Assembly (NCBI GenBank): GCA_021603905.1
Contig: BQIU01000046.1
Location: 1-33,239 of the forward strand
Source of the DNA: Nitrospirales bacterium
GTDB lineage: Bacteria; Nitrospirota; Nitrospiria; Nitrospirales; UBA8639
Reading direction: 5' to 3'
DNA: 33,239 nucleotides
The notes under the pieces were generated by a model that searched no databases, was not told the origin of the DNA, and saw nothing but the letters and a program-made list of their open reading frames with translations. Below are positions 1-8,977 of the stretch, piece after piece. The translations under genes were made by a program, and so were the position numbers. Positions within the stretch are counted from its first letter, which is position 1, and every line of letters begins with the position of its first letter.

Positions 1-96
1 AGTCCCAACACACTTACGCAACAGGTCTAAAACTTCGCTATGATTTCCCCGCTTGGTGTGCTAAGGGTTGAATCAAAACCTCATTGAAACTGTGCG

Positions 97-990
97 TTAT
101 ACCTCGTGCCACGTAAATAGCTTTGCTTTCGGCCATCGTTCTGTTCGAGCCAATTCACTAAACGGATCATCGACGCAGGACTCGACCGTCACTTCTGGGA
201 AAAATTCTTCTCCGACACCGTTTTTCATAAAAAATGCATTAAATCCAAATCTGTGAGCACCAATTAAGCGATATCCTTTTTCTTTGCCAAGTTTGCACAT
301 CGCCGCCAATGATGCTCCGCGATAATTCTCAGACTCACAAACAAACTTTGGGTCATAGGGTACTGTCCATGCCTTGTCGGGTGGGATCGGATTGGCTGTT
401 TCACATACCACGACTTGAGGCTCAACAATCGTAATAGCTTTCCAAATCCAATAATCCACGCCATCCACATCAAGGCTCAATAAATCAATGGCGCCTTTTG
501 CCCCAGAACGTTCGATAACTTCGTTTACATTTTCAGCTGTAATCCATGCAGTGGTATAGCGCGGTGGATATAAAAATGTATCCTTATTTTTAGAAAAAAA
601 CTCTTTCCCGGCATTGACATGCGCTTCATCTCCATCAAATAAATATCCCCACCAGCCGTGATTAATAATCAAATTCGCCGTATTACATTGACGGCCATAG
701 GCAGCGCAGATTTCCACACATTTTCGATTGATGGGAGGAATAAGAGAAAATATATATAGTAATATCCCATCTTCCTCAAATTGTGAATATTTCCGGAACC
801 CGACGTCTTTTAAGTTTGGCAAATGGTCCTTTCCGTGGAACGCTTGCATTCGATACTGATTCATCAAAACTTTTTGCGCTGCAGCTTCATCGCTTCTAAA
901 ACTCAATTCAGCATTTCGATATAATTCATCAATAATTGGTCGCACAAAACGTTTTTGCAATTTTCCATACAGACGCCTCAGTGCATTCAT
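97..990 (-). CDS. FkbM-like methyltransferase-related protein
   Basis: About 297 residues; it resembles FkbM-type SAM methyltransferases but is divergent. Visible motifs (298-residue numbering) are FEEDGIL near residue 72, a motif-I-like CVEICAAYG at 92-100 followed by LFDGDE near 118, and LLSLDVDGVDYWIW at 171-184, which sits where FkbM proteins have the K-x-D-x-E-G-x-E signature. No signal peptide or membrane segment is seen, so it is probably cytosolic. The start is ATG at 990; an in-frame GTG lies directly upstream at 993, and a purine-rich GGGGGAG precedes both. It is divergent from the MBOAT gene, with about 240 bp between them. The substrate is unknown; a sugar hydroxyl is an inference from context. 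The altered E-to-D motif makes catalysis uncertain. Confidence 0.7.
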   Translation of the reverse strand: MNALRRLYGKLQKRFVRPIIDELYRNAELSFRSDEAAAQKVLMNQYRMQAFHGKDHLPNLKDVGFRKYSQFEEDGILLYIFSLIPPINRKCVEICAAYGRQCNTANLIINHGWWGYLFDGDEAHVNAGKEFFSKNKDTFLYPPRYTTAWITAENVNEVIERSGAKGAIDLLSLDVDGVDYWIWKAITIVEPQVVVCETANPIPPDKAWTVPYDPKFVCESENYRGASLAAMCKLGKEKGYRLIGAHRFGFNAFFMKNGVGEEFFPEVTVESCVDDPFSELARTERWPKAKLFTWHEV

Positions 991-1155
991 CACTCCCCCA
1001 CTTTTTATAATTCTTGATTCACGCAGTGCGTTAAGTCTGGCTACTGTTTCATTTCACCTTACCGCTCCGCCAGCCAAGACGAATTACGCACCATGCAGGA
1101 ATCTCTGTAATGCTGTTAAAGTCCCATGTGTTTTGTCCATGGGATTATGGCAATA

Positions 1156-1185
1156 TTAACGACACTAATTCTGTCAAAATATACT
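1156..1185 (+). promoter_or_regulatory. Candidate sigma-70-type promoter for the MBOAT gene
   Basis: TTAACG at 1156-1161 (4 of 6 matches to the -35 consensus) and TATACT at 1180-1185 (5 of 6 matches to the -10 consensus) are separated by 18 bp. The implied transcript would start near 1192 and give a leader of about 38 nt to the MBOAT start at 1230. This is a pattern match only. Confidence 0.3.
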
Positions 1186-1229
1186 ACAATCGGTTAGGTA
1201 AATACCCTTCGACTCATCCCCAACACTTT

Positions 1230-2789
1230 ATGCTTTTCAATTCATATATTTTCATCTTTCTCTTCCTGCCCATTACTGTCATTACCTTTTATTTGTTAGG
1301 GGGACATGGTCAAAATCGACTTGCCCTCGCCTGGCTTGTTGCGGCATCGCTGTTCTTTTACGGGTGGTGGAATCCAGCCTATCTTTTCATCATCATTGGC
1401 TCAATCATTATGAATTATTCAATTGGGAAAACATTGAGTCGCCAACAAGGCCATAATCCATCGATGTTACTGCTTGGAACTGGGATCACGCTTAATTTAA
1501 CCCTGATAGGATACTTTAAGTATGCGAACTTTTTCCTGGAAAATATGAATGTTACCTTGGGGTCACACTATTCTCTCGACCACATCATCCTCCCCTTAGG
1601 CATATCGTTTTTTACATTTCAGCAAATAGCCTATCTCGTGGACGCCTATCGAGGCGAAACCACTAATAATAGTTTTTTGCAGTATTGTTTGTTTGTCACT
1701 TTTTTCCCTCAATTAATCGCTGGACCGATTGTCCATCATAAAGAAATACTGCCTCAGTTTGCACAACGAGCAATATTCACATTCAATCCAGAAAATCTTT
1801 CCGTTGGCCTCACAATATTCACATTGGGGCTATTTAAGAAAGTCATCCTCGCGGACACGCTGGCCGGGTATGCATCTCCCGTTTTTTCTGCAGCTGAACA
1901 AGGTGTCACACTCACATTTTTCGAAGCCTGGGGTGGTTCGCTTGCCTACACATTTCAACTTTATTTTGACTTCTCCGGCTATTCAGATATGGCCATTGGC
2001 CTTGGACGAATGCTCGGAATTCGCTTGCCATTGAATTTCAACTCACCTTACAAATCGGTCAATATCATCGATTTTTGGCGTCGATGGCATATCACGCTCT
2101 CACGATTCTTACGAGACTATCTGTATTTCCCCCTTGGGGGCAATCGTCAAGGGACGCTCTGCCAATACCGAAACCTCTTCATCACAATGCTACTCGGCGG
2201 CTTGTGGCATGGAGCCGGTTGGACATTTATCTTTTGGGGAGCACTCCATGGACTCTTTTTAGCATCCAACCATGCATGGCACCAGGTGTATCATCGGTAT
2301 GCATTCGCTCGCGTCATCAAACCTTCACGAATTGGGAAAATCTGTGCACAAACGTTTACGTTTTTGATGATTGTTATAGCCTGGGTCGTATTTCGTGCCG
2401 AAAGTCTTGAGACAGCCGTCAGCCTCTGGCAGTCCATGGCTGGCATCCATGGGATCTCACTTCCTCAACTCTTGGGGCATGCCATTGATGGGTACGAAAT
2501 ATGGGTGCCAGCTCAATGGATCGTCTTTGATGGTATGTTTCCTCATAATACGGCTCCCTGGGCTTTTCGCGGGACACTTACTTTGTTGATCGCCGGAGGC
2601 ATCGTTTGGCTAACGCCAAACGTGGCACAAATCTTACACCACTACAACCCTGTCATACATCATGACCCACCTTCAACTCGAATTGCTTGGCATGGTTCTC
2701 CCACTTGGGCAGCTGGAATTGGCCTTCTCTTTGGCCTCTCGGTTCTCGGATTAGGTACAGCAACAGAATTTCTCTATTTTCAATTCTAA
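1230..2789 (+). CDS. MBOAT family O-acyltransferase (AlgI-like)
   Basis: About 519 residues. A polytopic membrane protein of the membrane-bound O-acyltransferase family, which in AlgI-type systems moves acyl (usually acetyl) groups across the inner membrane onto a polysaccharide. The start at 1230 gives the typical family N-terminus MLFNSYIFIFLFLPI. An in-frame ATG at 1110 would add 40 polar residues atypical of the family and lies upstream of the candidate promoter. The core motifs are FWRRWHITLSRFLRDYLYFPLGG (split here as FWRRWHITL, His about 287, then RDYLYFPLGG) and GLWHGAGWTFIFWG with the second conserved His about 327. Many hydrophobic helices span the whole length. The next gene, 68 bp downstream on the same strand, encodes an SGNH-type partner, the usual arrangement for alginate or cellulose acetylation. 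The acceptor is unknown. Confidence 0.9.
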   Translation: MLFNSYIFIFLFLPITVITFYLLGGHGQNRLALAWLVAASLFFYGWWNPAYLFIIIGSIIMNYSIGKTLSRQQGHNPSMLLLGTGITLNLTLIGYFKYANFFLENMNVTLGSHYSLDHIILPLGISFFTFQQIAYLVDAYRGETTNNSFLQYCLFVTFFPQLIAGPIVHHKEILPQFAQRAIFTFNPENLSVGLTIFTLGLFKKVILADTLAGYASPVFSAAEQGVTLTFFEAWGGSLAYTFQLYFDFSGYSDMAIGLGRMLGIRLPLNFNSPYKSVNIIDFWRRWHITLSRFLRDYLYFPLGGNRQGTLCQYRNLFITMLLGGLWHGAGWTFIFWGALHGLFLASNHAWHQVYHRYAFARVIKPSRIGKICAQTFTFLMIVIAWVVFRAESLETAVSLWQSMAGIHGISLPQLLGHAIDGYEIWVPAQWIVFDGMFPHNTAPWAFRGTLTLLIAGGIVWLTPNVAQILHHYNPVIHHDPPSTRIAWHGSPTWAAGIGLLFGLSVLGLGTATEFLYFQF

Positions 2790-2857
2790 AACATGAAGTC
2801 AAACACCGTTCTTGTGAAGCCGGTTATTTTCCGCGAGATGGACGTGAAACTTCTGAC

Positions 2858-3907
2858 ATGACCGAGAACATGAAAATGAAACGGCACCTGAAGTATATGC
2901 TTATGTTCTTGGGAAGTTCTCTTGCCATTTGTGGGACCGTATTCTCCCTCAACATCTTCTTTGATCCACTATGGTATCTCCAGGGCAATCAGCTCGACGG
3001 CCTCAACTATATGTTCGATGAACGACTTTCTAAAACGAATCAATATCTAAAGCATTATCCTCAACAAGAGTACAATTGCATAATCTTTGGAAGTTCAAGA
3101 ACCACACTCCTCGATGAATCCCTCTTGAAGGAACCATATCGATGCTTTAACTTTTCTTTTTCTGGCGGACGTATCGAAGAGTTTATCGCATTTGCCAAAT
3201 GGCTAAAAACAAGAGGGGAAATCCCAGATTATCTGATTCTGGGCATCGATGATTTTAATTTCATTAACCTACAAGCCCCACTTAACATTCCTGATTTCAT
3301 TCAAGTTCAGTCTCTTCCTCCAAATATGCTCTACAGCTATATGTCGCTCGACGCCCTCTCGATGACCATTCGGCTACTGTTCCATGATGAGTATAATCCG
3401 AAAATCTACAATCACGACTTCATAGGAACGGTCATGAAAAATCCTCCACAATACACACCAAGCATTTCGACAAATGAGCATACAGCCAGACACAAGGCAG
3501 TACAGGATTATCTGGAACTGCAAAACCTTTTTCCTGATGCGACGGTGACTGGCTATATTCCTCCTATTTCATCTTGGGAAACTGCATCAAAAACAGATGA
3601 AGAACTCAACTTTTTTCTGGATGCAGTCTATACCCTTTCGCAATCCTTTGATGCCTTGTATGACTTTTCTATTCCCAGCACCATAACAAGCAACCCGGCC
3701 ACGACCTACGATGGCAGTCACTATTTTCCGTTCATACAACACAAAATCACATCAGTATTGAATGGAGATTCGAAAAATTTTGGTCTTCAGATTCAATCGT
3801 TTTCTAGGAAAGGATACAAACGGCTCTATCATCAACGCATCCAACAATTTCTGGCAGCAATTCAAAAGAAAGCAGATCACACACCTCAACAGGTACGCAA
3901 TGAATAA
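2858..3907 (+). CDS. Membrane-anchored SGNH-type protein, MBOAT partner (AlgJ/AlgX-like role)
   Basis: About 349 residues. One N-terminal membrane segment (residues about 12-32) is followed by an extracytoplasmic domain. SGNH-type blocks can be seen: IIFGSSRTT at 75-83 with the nucleophile-like Ser in GSS, FSGGR at 101-105, and YDGSHYFP at 284-291, a D-x-x-H type block V. In known systems (AlgJ, AlgX, WssI) such proteins take the acyl group moved by the MBOAT partner and place it on the polysaccharide; that role is inferred from the adjacent gene. The start is ambiguous: ATG at 2858, 2870 or 2876 are all in frame and none has a strong ribosome binding site. A longer reading would overlap the MBOAT gene and is unlikely. 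The gene converges on the GT4 gene 118 bp away; no clear terminator hairpin was found between them. Confidence 0.75.
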   Translation: MTENMKMKRHLKYMLMFLGSSLAICGTVFSLNIFFDPLWYLQGNQLDGLNYMFDERLSKTNQYLKHYPQQEYNCIIFGSSRTTLLDESLLKEPYRCFNFSFSGGRIEEFIAFAKWLKTRGEIPDYLILGIDDFNFINLQAPLNIPDFIQVQSLPPNMLYSYMSLDALSMTIRLLFHDEYNPKIYNHDFIGTVMKNPPQYTPSISTNEHTARHKAVQDYLELQNLFPDATVTGYIPPISSWETASKTDEELNFFLDAVYTLSQSFDALYDFSIPSTITSNPATTYDGSHYFPFIQHKITSVLNGDSKNFGLQIQSFSRKGYKRLYHQRIQQFLAAIQKKADHTPQQVRNE

Positions 3908-4025
3908 AACTAATCCACAGAATTTGGTATTCTCTTTCAAGCTCCGATCAACGGCAGATGTCAACTTTTCCCCTTGCACACTACACGAAAGTCTCTTTAC
4001 CATCCTACTTCCCGCATCCCACACG

Positions 4026-5273
4026 TTAACCTGCATCCCCGTCGTTGTGAGCAAGATACGATCGAATCCGGTGCATCACGTGAGAACGATCATAACACCG
4101 AACGGCCTGCGCTCTGGCGTTGGCCCCAAGTTGATCACTTAAAGACTTATCTTGTAATAACGACAAACACCCTTCAGCGATTGACGCAGCCGTATCTCGG
4201 AGCAGAATATCGCGACCATCACACAGCTCAATCCCTTCAGCTCCGATTCGGGTTGCCACTATTGGTTTTCCATAGGCCGCCGCCTCGACAATTTTCACTC
4301 GGGTCCCTGCACCAGTTAAAATAGGGGCACACACGACCCGGCTCCTCCGGTAGAGACCTTCTAAGTCTTCAACAAATCCAGGAAACTCAATATTCGTTCC
4401 ATGTGAGGTATACCCATTCACTCGTTCTGGATTCGCTCCGGCAATGATCAACTGCGCATGAGGCATTTCTTGTTGAACGTGAGGCCAAATATGCTCGAGC
4501 AAAAACTCCGCAGCCTCAATGTTTGGCCAATACGTGTAGGAGCCGATGAATAACAGCGTCGGTTCATCTGCCAACGGATACAGTGTTGGCATCGTGACTG
4601 CATTGGGGATCGTTACGACATTTGGCAAACGCCAATATTGTCGAAGATAGCGACGGTCTACATCCGAACAGACAAACGTGTGACGAGACAATCGTATGGC
4701 TTGACGCTCAGCCCATACGACCATGGGAATACGCAGATACAGAAGAAATCGTGAACGCCATAGTGGCTTGCTCCGTGCGGTGCGAATCAATGCCACATGA
4801 TCAATATCATCGAGATTCAAAAAAACGGGAGGTAACATGCGCGTTGACTTCAATAACGGACACATTGCCTGTAAGCGGTCAACGATAATGGCATCTGGGC
4901 TTCGGTTCAAACAGGCCTCAAATGCGTCAACTTGCTGTTGACCACTTATCTCATAATATCCAGGTTGATTAAAAAACCCTAGGCTCTCCCTAAGATAATT
5001 AAGCAACTTTCCTGTCTGAGTCGATGCAGCAGGATATTTCCGACTTGGACAAAGAAATAGGGTGAGCCTGACGTTCCAATACTCCAAGAACGACTGTTGA
5101 ATGTCTTTTACATACGAGACATCAAGAGCAAATTCTGGAGATACATAAAATAACAGATCAATCTCGGCCATTTCTTTTGCGCTATCAACAAACATACGTA
5201 ATCGTTGAAAGGCACCATGTACTTTCGTATGAAAATCACTTGGAAAACTTCTGGAAATAATCAAAATTCTCAT
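4026..5273 (-). CDS. Glycosyltransferase family 4 (GT-B fold)
   Basis: 415 residues. It looks like a retaining GT-B glycosyltransferase that transfers a sugar from a nucleotide-sugar donor. The N-terminus MRILIISRSFPSDF is the usual first strand. The C-terminal donor-binding half has LLFIGSYTYWPN at 240-251, then GAGTRVKIVEAAAYGKPIV at 321-339, with Glu330 at the position of the family's E-x7-E motif. Length is normal. No membrane anchor is obvious, so it is likely cytosolic or peripheral. The ATG at 5273 has no clear Shine-Dalgarno sequence; the only nearby start-like codons are out of frame. The sugar and linkage cannot be told from sequence. Confidence 0.88.
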   Translation of the reverse strand: MRILIISRSFPSDFHTKVHGAFQRLRMFVDSAKEMAEIDLLFYVSPEFALDVSYVKDIQQSFLEYWNVRLTLFLCPSRKYPAASTQTGKLLNYLRESLGFFNQPGYYEISGQQQVDAFEACLNRSPDAIIVDRLQAMCPLLKSTRMLPPVFLNLDDIDHVALIRTARSKPLWRSRFLLYLRIPMVVWAERQAIRLSRHTFVCSDVDRRYLRQYWRLPNVVTIPNAVTMPTLYPLADEPTLLFIGSYTYWPNIEAAEFLLEHIWPHVQQEMPHAQLIIAGANPERVNGYTSHGTNIEFPGFVEDLEGLYRRSRVVCAPILTGAGTRVKIVEAAAYGKPIVATRIGAEGIELCDGRDILLRDTAASIAEGCLSLLQDKSLSDQLGANARAQAVRCYDRSHVMHRIRSYLAHNDGDAG

Positions 5274-5283
5274 GAATCATGTA

Positions 5284-5339
5284 CTGTTTTCTAATAAAAC
5301 CACTTTAGCTCTTCCATCTGACGCCGTTACAGAAAACAG
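5284..5339. repeat. Perfect 9-bp inverted repeat upstream of the GT4 gene
   Basis: CTGTTTTCT at 5284-5292 and AGAAAACAG at 5331-5339 are exact reverse complements separated by 38 bp. They lie just upstream (in the minus-strand sense) of the GT4 start at 5273. It could be a regulator site or chance; there is no T-run to suggest a terminator. Confidence 0.3.
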
Positions 5340-5497
5340 AGATGATCAACCAAAGATTAACATTGAATGATCACCGATTGGACAACACAAAGAAATGTTC
5401 TTCGATAATGAATGGAGAACGATGTCCAGACGTACAGCGAAGATTGCGGTCCCAGGTCACTATTGATATGGCGCGAGGCAGCAGGACACAAACCACA

Positions 5498-6577
5498 TCA
5501 CCGTATGTTCTCATAAAGATGCTGAGCAACCCACTGATATTCTTTTGCACTCGGATGGGGATCAAGCTGATGAAGAATTGCCCTGCGTTCGTCTTGCATA
5601 GGCGGAACATCAATAACCTGAATATCCTCTTCAGCGAGCAATTGAATCATCACCGCTTTGGTTTGGATATCTAAAAGATCATTGCGGCGAGGCCAGAGAA
5701 GCACATAGAAATCCCCATCAAATCGTCGCTTGTATTTGTCCTTCGATTCAATAAGTATTTTGACCGTTGTTCTCATTGCACGATCCTTTGATATGTACGT
5801 CGGATTCATTTTCCCTGCAACAAATCGAAACAAGTACGAATGTTTCCATAGATTTCGATATACATAGAAAATCCGACGAAGATCGTCTTTTTGACTGTAG
5901 GCCATTGGTCCGTGCAATTGACCATTTTGTTCATCAAGAAAGAAAAATGGGTTTTCATAAGTAATACGATAGTACTCCAGCTCATACGCGGTCGATCTCG
6001 TCAAATGTGCGGCGATAAATGAATACACCGCAATTCCTTTGGTGAGGGTAATGTCGTCAAATAACTCATCACGATCCAATTGAACAAACATCGCTCCTGG
6101 GCCAAACCCATCTCCACCATAGTTGTATGAATGGTATAGATCACTCGAACTTCGTTGAAAATTTGATGGCAAAGTTTGGTCTTGCGCAACACCCGCGCCA
6201 AAGGTAAAAGAGCCGCCAAAAAATAGGGCATGCCTAGACGGCTGACCTTCTATCGATATCGAATTTCTCCTGCCTTTGGGATCGAATTTATATGGAACGT
6301 TTTCAAATATCACCGTCGTCTCGATGTACGACGAACTTAGCGCATGGGCATTTGGCTTATGCCAAAATGTGAGGATCGGATCTTTCTCCTTATAGGGAAT
6401 CGATGACGCATACTTCACTTTGGGTTTTGGAATTATATAGTCTCCGACCCAAAAACCAATCTCTAAGACAAAGAGCAAAAAAGCGAACGACCATATTGTG
6501 AGCAAAAAATTATTTCGCTTAACAAAGGCTATTATTGAGACAAAAACGAATGAAAGGAAAAATGCCCAGACTGCCAA
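5498..6577 (-). CDS. Membrane-anchored SGNH hydrolase-like protein
   Basis: 359 residues. Two hydrophobic segments open the protein (about residues 3-19 and 24-46), followed by a globular domain. SGNH blocks are present: FFGGSFTFGAG at 119-129 (nucleophile Ser in GGS), NYGGDGFGP at 152-160 (block II Gly), and LDPHPS at 338-343 with Asp339 and His341 as the D-x-H pair of block V. No clear GxND block III was found. It is probably an esterase or acyltransferase acting at the membrane on the polysaccharide. The start is TTG at 6577; it is preferred because an almost complete anti-16S complement lies 5-9 nt upstream and no in-frame ATG is near. It is unrelated in detail to the other SGNH proteins in the window. 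Confidence 0.78.
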   Translation of the reverse strand: MAVWAFFLSFVFVSIIAFVKRNNFLLTIWSFAFLLFVLEIGFWVGDYIIPKPKVKYASSIPYKEKDPILTFWHKPNAHALSSSYIETTVIFENVPYKFDPKGRRNSISIEGQPSRHALFFGGSFTFGAGVAQDQTLPSNFQRSSSDLYHSYNYGGDGFGPGAMFVQLDRDELFDDITLTKGIAVYSFIAAHLTRSTAYELEYYRITYENPFFFLDEQNGQLHGPMAYSQKDDLRRIFYVYRNLWKHSYLFRFVAGKMNPTYISKDRAMRTTVKILIESKDKYKRRFDGDFYVLLWPRRNDLLDIQTKAVMIQLLAEEDIQVIDVPPMQDERRAILHQLDPHPSAKEYQWVAQHLYENIR

Positions 6578-6581
6578 TTGA

Positions 6582-6595
6582 GATCACCTCCTTTC
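6582..6595 (-). promoter_or_regulatory. Extended Shine-Dalgarno sequence for the TTG-started SGNH gene
   Basis: Read on the plus strand, this stretch is GATCACCTCCTTTC, which matches the usual 3' tail of bacterial 16S rRNA. On the mRNA it is therefore a near-maximal anti-SD complement, GAAAGGAGGTGATC. It fixes the non-ATG start (TTG at 6577) of the SGNH gene. Confidence 0.7.
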
Positions 6596-6814
6596 ACTAA
6601 GTTTTGTACACTTCAAATTTCTCTCGAACAAAACTTTTCCAGACGGTCAATGTTTCATCAGCATAAAAATGAAGATTTCGCGATATGACAATTGAGGAGG
6701 GAACGCTCACGCTTCACTCGAACAGCCTAATAGAGAGTGTCCAGTTCATGTGAGCATTGATGGTGTCATGAGATAACCAGTCACTCGATCATTGCCCAAA
6801 GTATATAGAACAAC

Positions 6815-7612
6815 TCATGAGGGTTTTCGCAAAGCAAAACATAGAAAGGTATATCTAAGGTCAAATTGTTTCCAATGCACAACTTGCTCATCGCACTCTA
6901 AATTAACTTCACCGCAAGTTTTAAATCCATAACTACATGCGCAATCCAACATATTTCGAATATCACCTTCGTTGAAAATCTTAATGGGTACTCCAAAGGC
7001 TTTTTGGTTTCTTGTATCGACAAGATTTTTCCAATAGTCTGTGGAAGTAATCAAAATACCATCAGGCTTCAATAGCCTAAACATTTCTTTAAAATACGCA
7101 TTAATATTAACACCATGTTCAATGACGCTCATACTGACAATGCCATCAAACGACTCATCTTGAAATCGGGAATGAGTGAGATCTCCCGGCTCATACTGAA
7201 TAGGGCCTCGATGCAGTGGTTTATTAAATATCAAATCAATTCCTGTAAGATTTCGATATCCGTACTGATATAACCAAACAAGAAGCGTTGAGTACAATGT
7301 TGCCCCAACTTCGAGAATGTGGGCATGCTTATCTGTTCGCAGTAGTATTTCATCCAGCATACTGATTCCATCCCAATTTTTGGGTGGATCACTATGAGGA
7401 ATCAAGCCGCATTCCTTCACGACCTCTAAAGCTTCGTCAACTTGCTTGTGCGTTTGCAAAGTTGAATTCACCCAAGATTTTCTCAATCTTTTGGCAGGAA
7501 TTTGTGCCCCAAGACGCTTAAGGCGATTCTTTAGATGATACTCTGACGACTGCATCCATGTTCCCACTATTGTGGGCGCAACCATTTTTTTCATAAATTG
7601 AATCATTCGCAT
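6815..7612 (-). CDS. Class I SAM-dependent methyltransferase
   Basis: 265 residues. Rossmann-type methyltransferase: motif I HILEVGATLYS at 98-108, GIDL at 124-127 as the acidic end of strand 2, GDLTHSRFQDESFDGIVS at about 143-160, SVIEHG at 162-167, and FRLLKPDGILI at about 178-188. The first about 90 residues are basic and polar, with no membrane segment. The substrate is not visible; a sugar or chain-end acceptor is inferred from context. The start could be ATG 7612 or, better spaced from an AGAGGGGA ribosome binding site, ATG 7606. It is followed downstream by the SGNH gene after a 237-bp gap. Confidence 0.82.
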   Translation of the reverse strand: MRMIQFMKKMVAPTIVGTWMQSSEYHLKNRLKRLGAQIPAKRLRKSWVNSTLQTHKQVDEALEVVKECGLIPHSDPPKNWDGISMLDEILLRTDKHAHILEVGATLYSTLLVWLYQYGYRNLTGIDLIFNKPLHRGPIQYEPGDLTHSRFQDESFDGIVSMSVIEHGVNINAYFKEMFRLLKPDGILITSTDYWKNLVDTRNQKAFGVPIKIFNEGDIRNMLDCACSYGFKTCGEVNLECDEQVVHWKQFDLRYTFLCFALRKPS

Positions 7613-7897
7613 TCCCCTCTATTATGCGTCCACTGTTCTATTAAGCTATGGTCCGATTTGAAACCCAGCATAAAACGTCTCGAGTATTTGATGTCTTATT
7701 TAAAACTCTCAACGAAAGAATTTTATCATTTCACAAATTCACTTTGAGAATAATGAATGTGACCATCGCACGAGACGCACAGAGAGAAACATCGTTCAGC
7801 GTCCAGCAACGTCGAAAACCTCTTACATTACCGTAACGTTGCCGTAAGAAATAACTCTCTAGCATGCAATGACCTAACTGACGACTTCGGATTGAAA

Positions 7898-8821
7898 CTA
7901 TAGTCGACATAGCCGCTTGACTGAGCGCAGTGTGTTCCAAAAAGCATGTGGCAAGACATACGCATCAGGCGGATAAGCATAATAAAATAACCGGTAAATC
8001 ATCAAAAATGTCAAAAGCCTCTTCCCCTTTGATGCAATCATATTTGCCCGACGATAATTCATCCGAGAAAAAAATATAGCCCCCCTCTTTTTTACATAGC
8101 TGTCATAATGCGTCACGACATACATTTGCTCTAGTAGATCATGATAATCAAGACACCAATCCTTGACTGCGACAGAAAACGTGATTTCACCAGCATGCAT
8201 TCGAAAACTCGCCTTCACATCTTCGATATCAGCTCGGCCAAATTTATGTGCCATATAAACAATGGCGACGCCATCACTAACATGATGACACTTTGAGTAA
8301 AACCCACCGCCTTCTTGAAGCCCCTTAGTCTGAAATAATGTATTACAGAGATACCATGAAGTTTTATTCTCAAACCATGCAAGAAAATAATCCTTTAATG
8401 AAGGGCCATCAACTGTATTTCGATGAGAATGAATTACGTTCCCTTTTTCATCGATAACCCGAACGCCAGTTCTAATGACACCAACATTTGGTGACGTATG
8501 CTCAATCTTCATGCACGCGTCAATAAAGTCAGCATCGATGATATCATCATCATGAAGCTGCAAGAAGTATATGCCTTTCGCTTGTTTTAGGCAAAAATTC
8601 GAATTACCTAAAGGTCCAATGTTTTTAGGGTGTCTGAAATACTTGACGCGAGGATCACCATATCCCTTTACGACCGTTTCCGTATCATCAGAAGAACAAT
8701 TGTCAGAAACAATAATTTCAAGATTCTCGTATGTTTGCGCAATCGCACTTTCAAGCGCCTGCGGCAAGAATCCATTCGCTCTGTTATATGTCGGAATTCC
8801 TATTGTTACTAACTTCGCCAT
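7898..8821 (-). CDS. Glycosyltransferase family 2 (GT-A fold)
   Basis: 307 residues. Classic GT2 N-terminus: MAKLVTIGIPTYNRANGF, then IIVSDNCSSDDT at 36-47, and HDDDI at 90-94 as the metal-binding D-x-D region. An inverting transferase using a nucleotide-sugar. The C-terminal 60 residues are basic and aromatic, without a clear membrane helix. ATG start at 8821, with a weak CAGG upstream. A 285-bp gap with no recognisable gene separates it from the methyltransferase downstream on the left. Confidence 0.9.
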   Translation of the reverse strand: MAKLVTIGIPTYNRANGFLPQALESAIAQTYENLEIIVSDNCSSDDTETVVKGYGDPRVKYFRHPKNIGPLGNSNFCLKQAKGIYFLQLHDDDIIDADFIDACMKIEHTSPNVGVIRTGVRVIDEKGNVIHSHRNTVDGPSLKDYFLAWFENKTSWYLCNTLFQTKGLQEGGGFYSKCHHVSDGVAIVYMAHKFGRADIEDVKASFRMHAGEITFSVAVKDWCLDYHDLLEQMYVVTHYDSYVKKRGAIFFSRMNYRRANMIASKGKRLLTFLMIYRLFYYAYPPDAYVLPHAFWNTLRSVKRLCRL

Positions 8822-8977
8822 AATGTCATCGACCTGCCCCCTATGTTCTTATATAGAAAAATGGATCTTTTGATCTCGGATACTCATCGATCATCTAGAA
8901 ATTTCAGAAGAGCTTCAATGTATTCGTTGTTTACCAAGAGGACTCAGTTTTCATATCACTCGTGACTCTTGAAATTC

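Noticed and set aside
3908..4025. Bidirectional terminator between convergent genes
   Set aside because: No stable GC-rich hairpin with a T-run was found on either strand, although one would be expected here.
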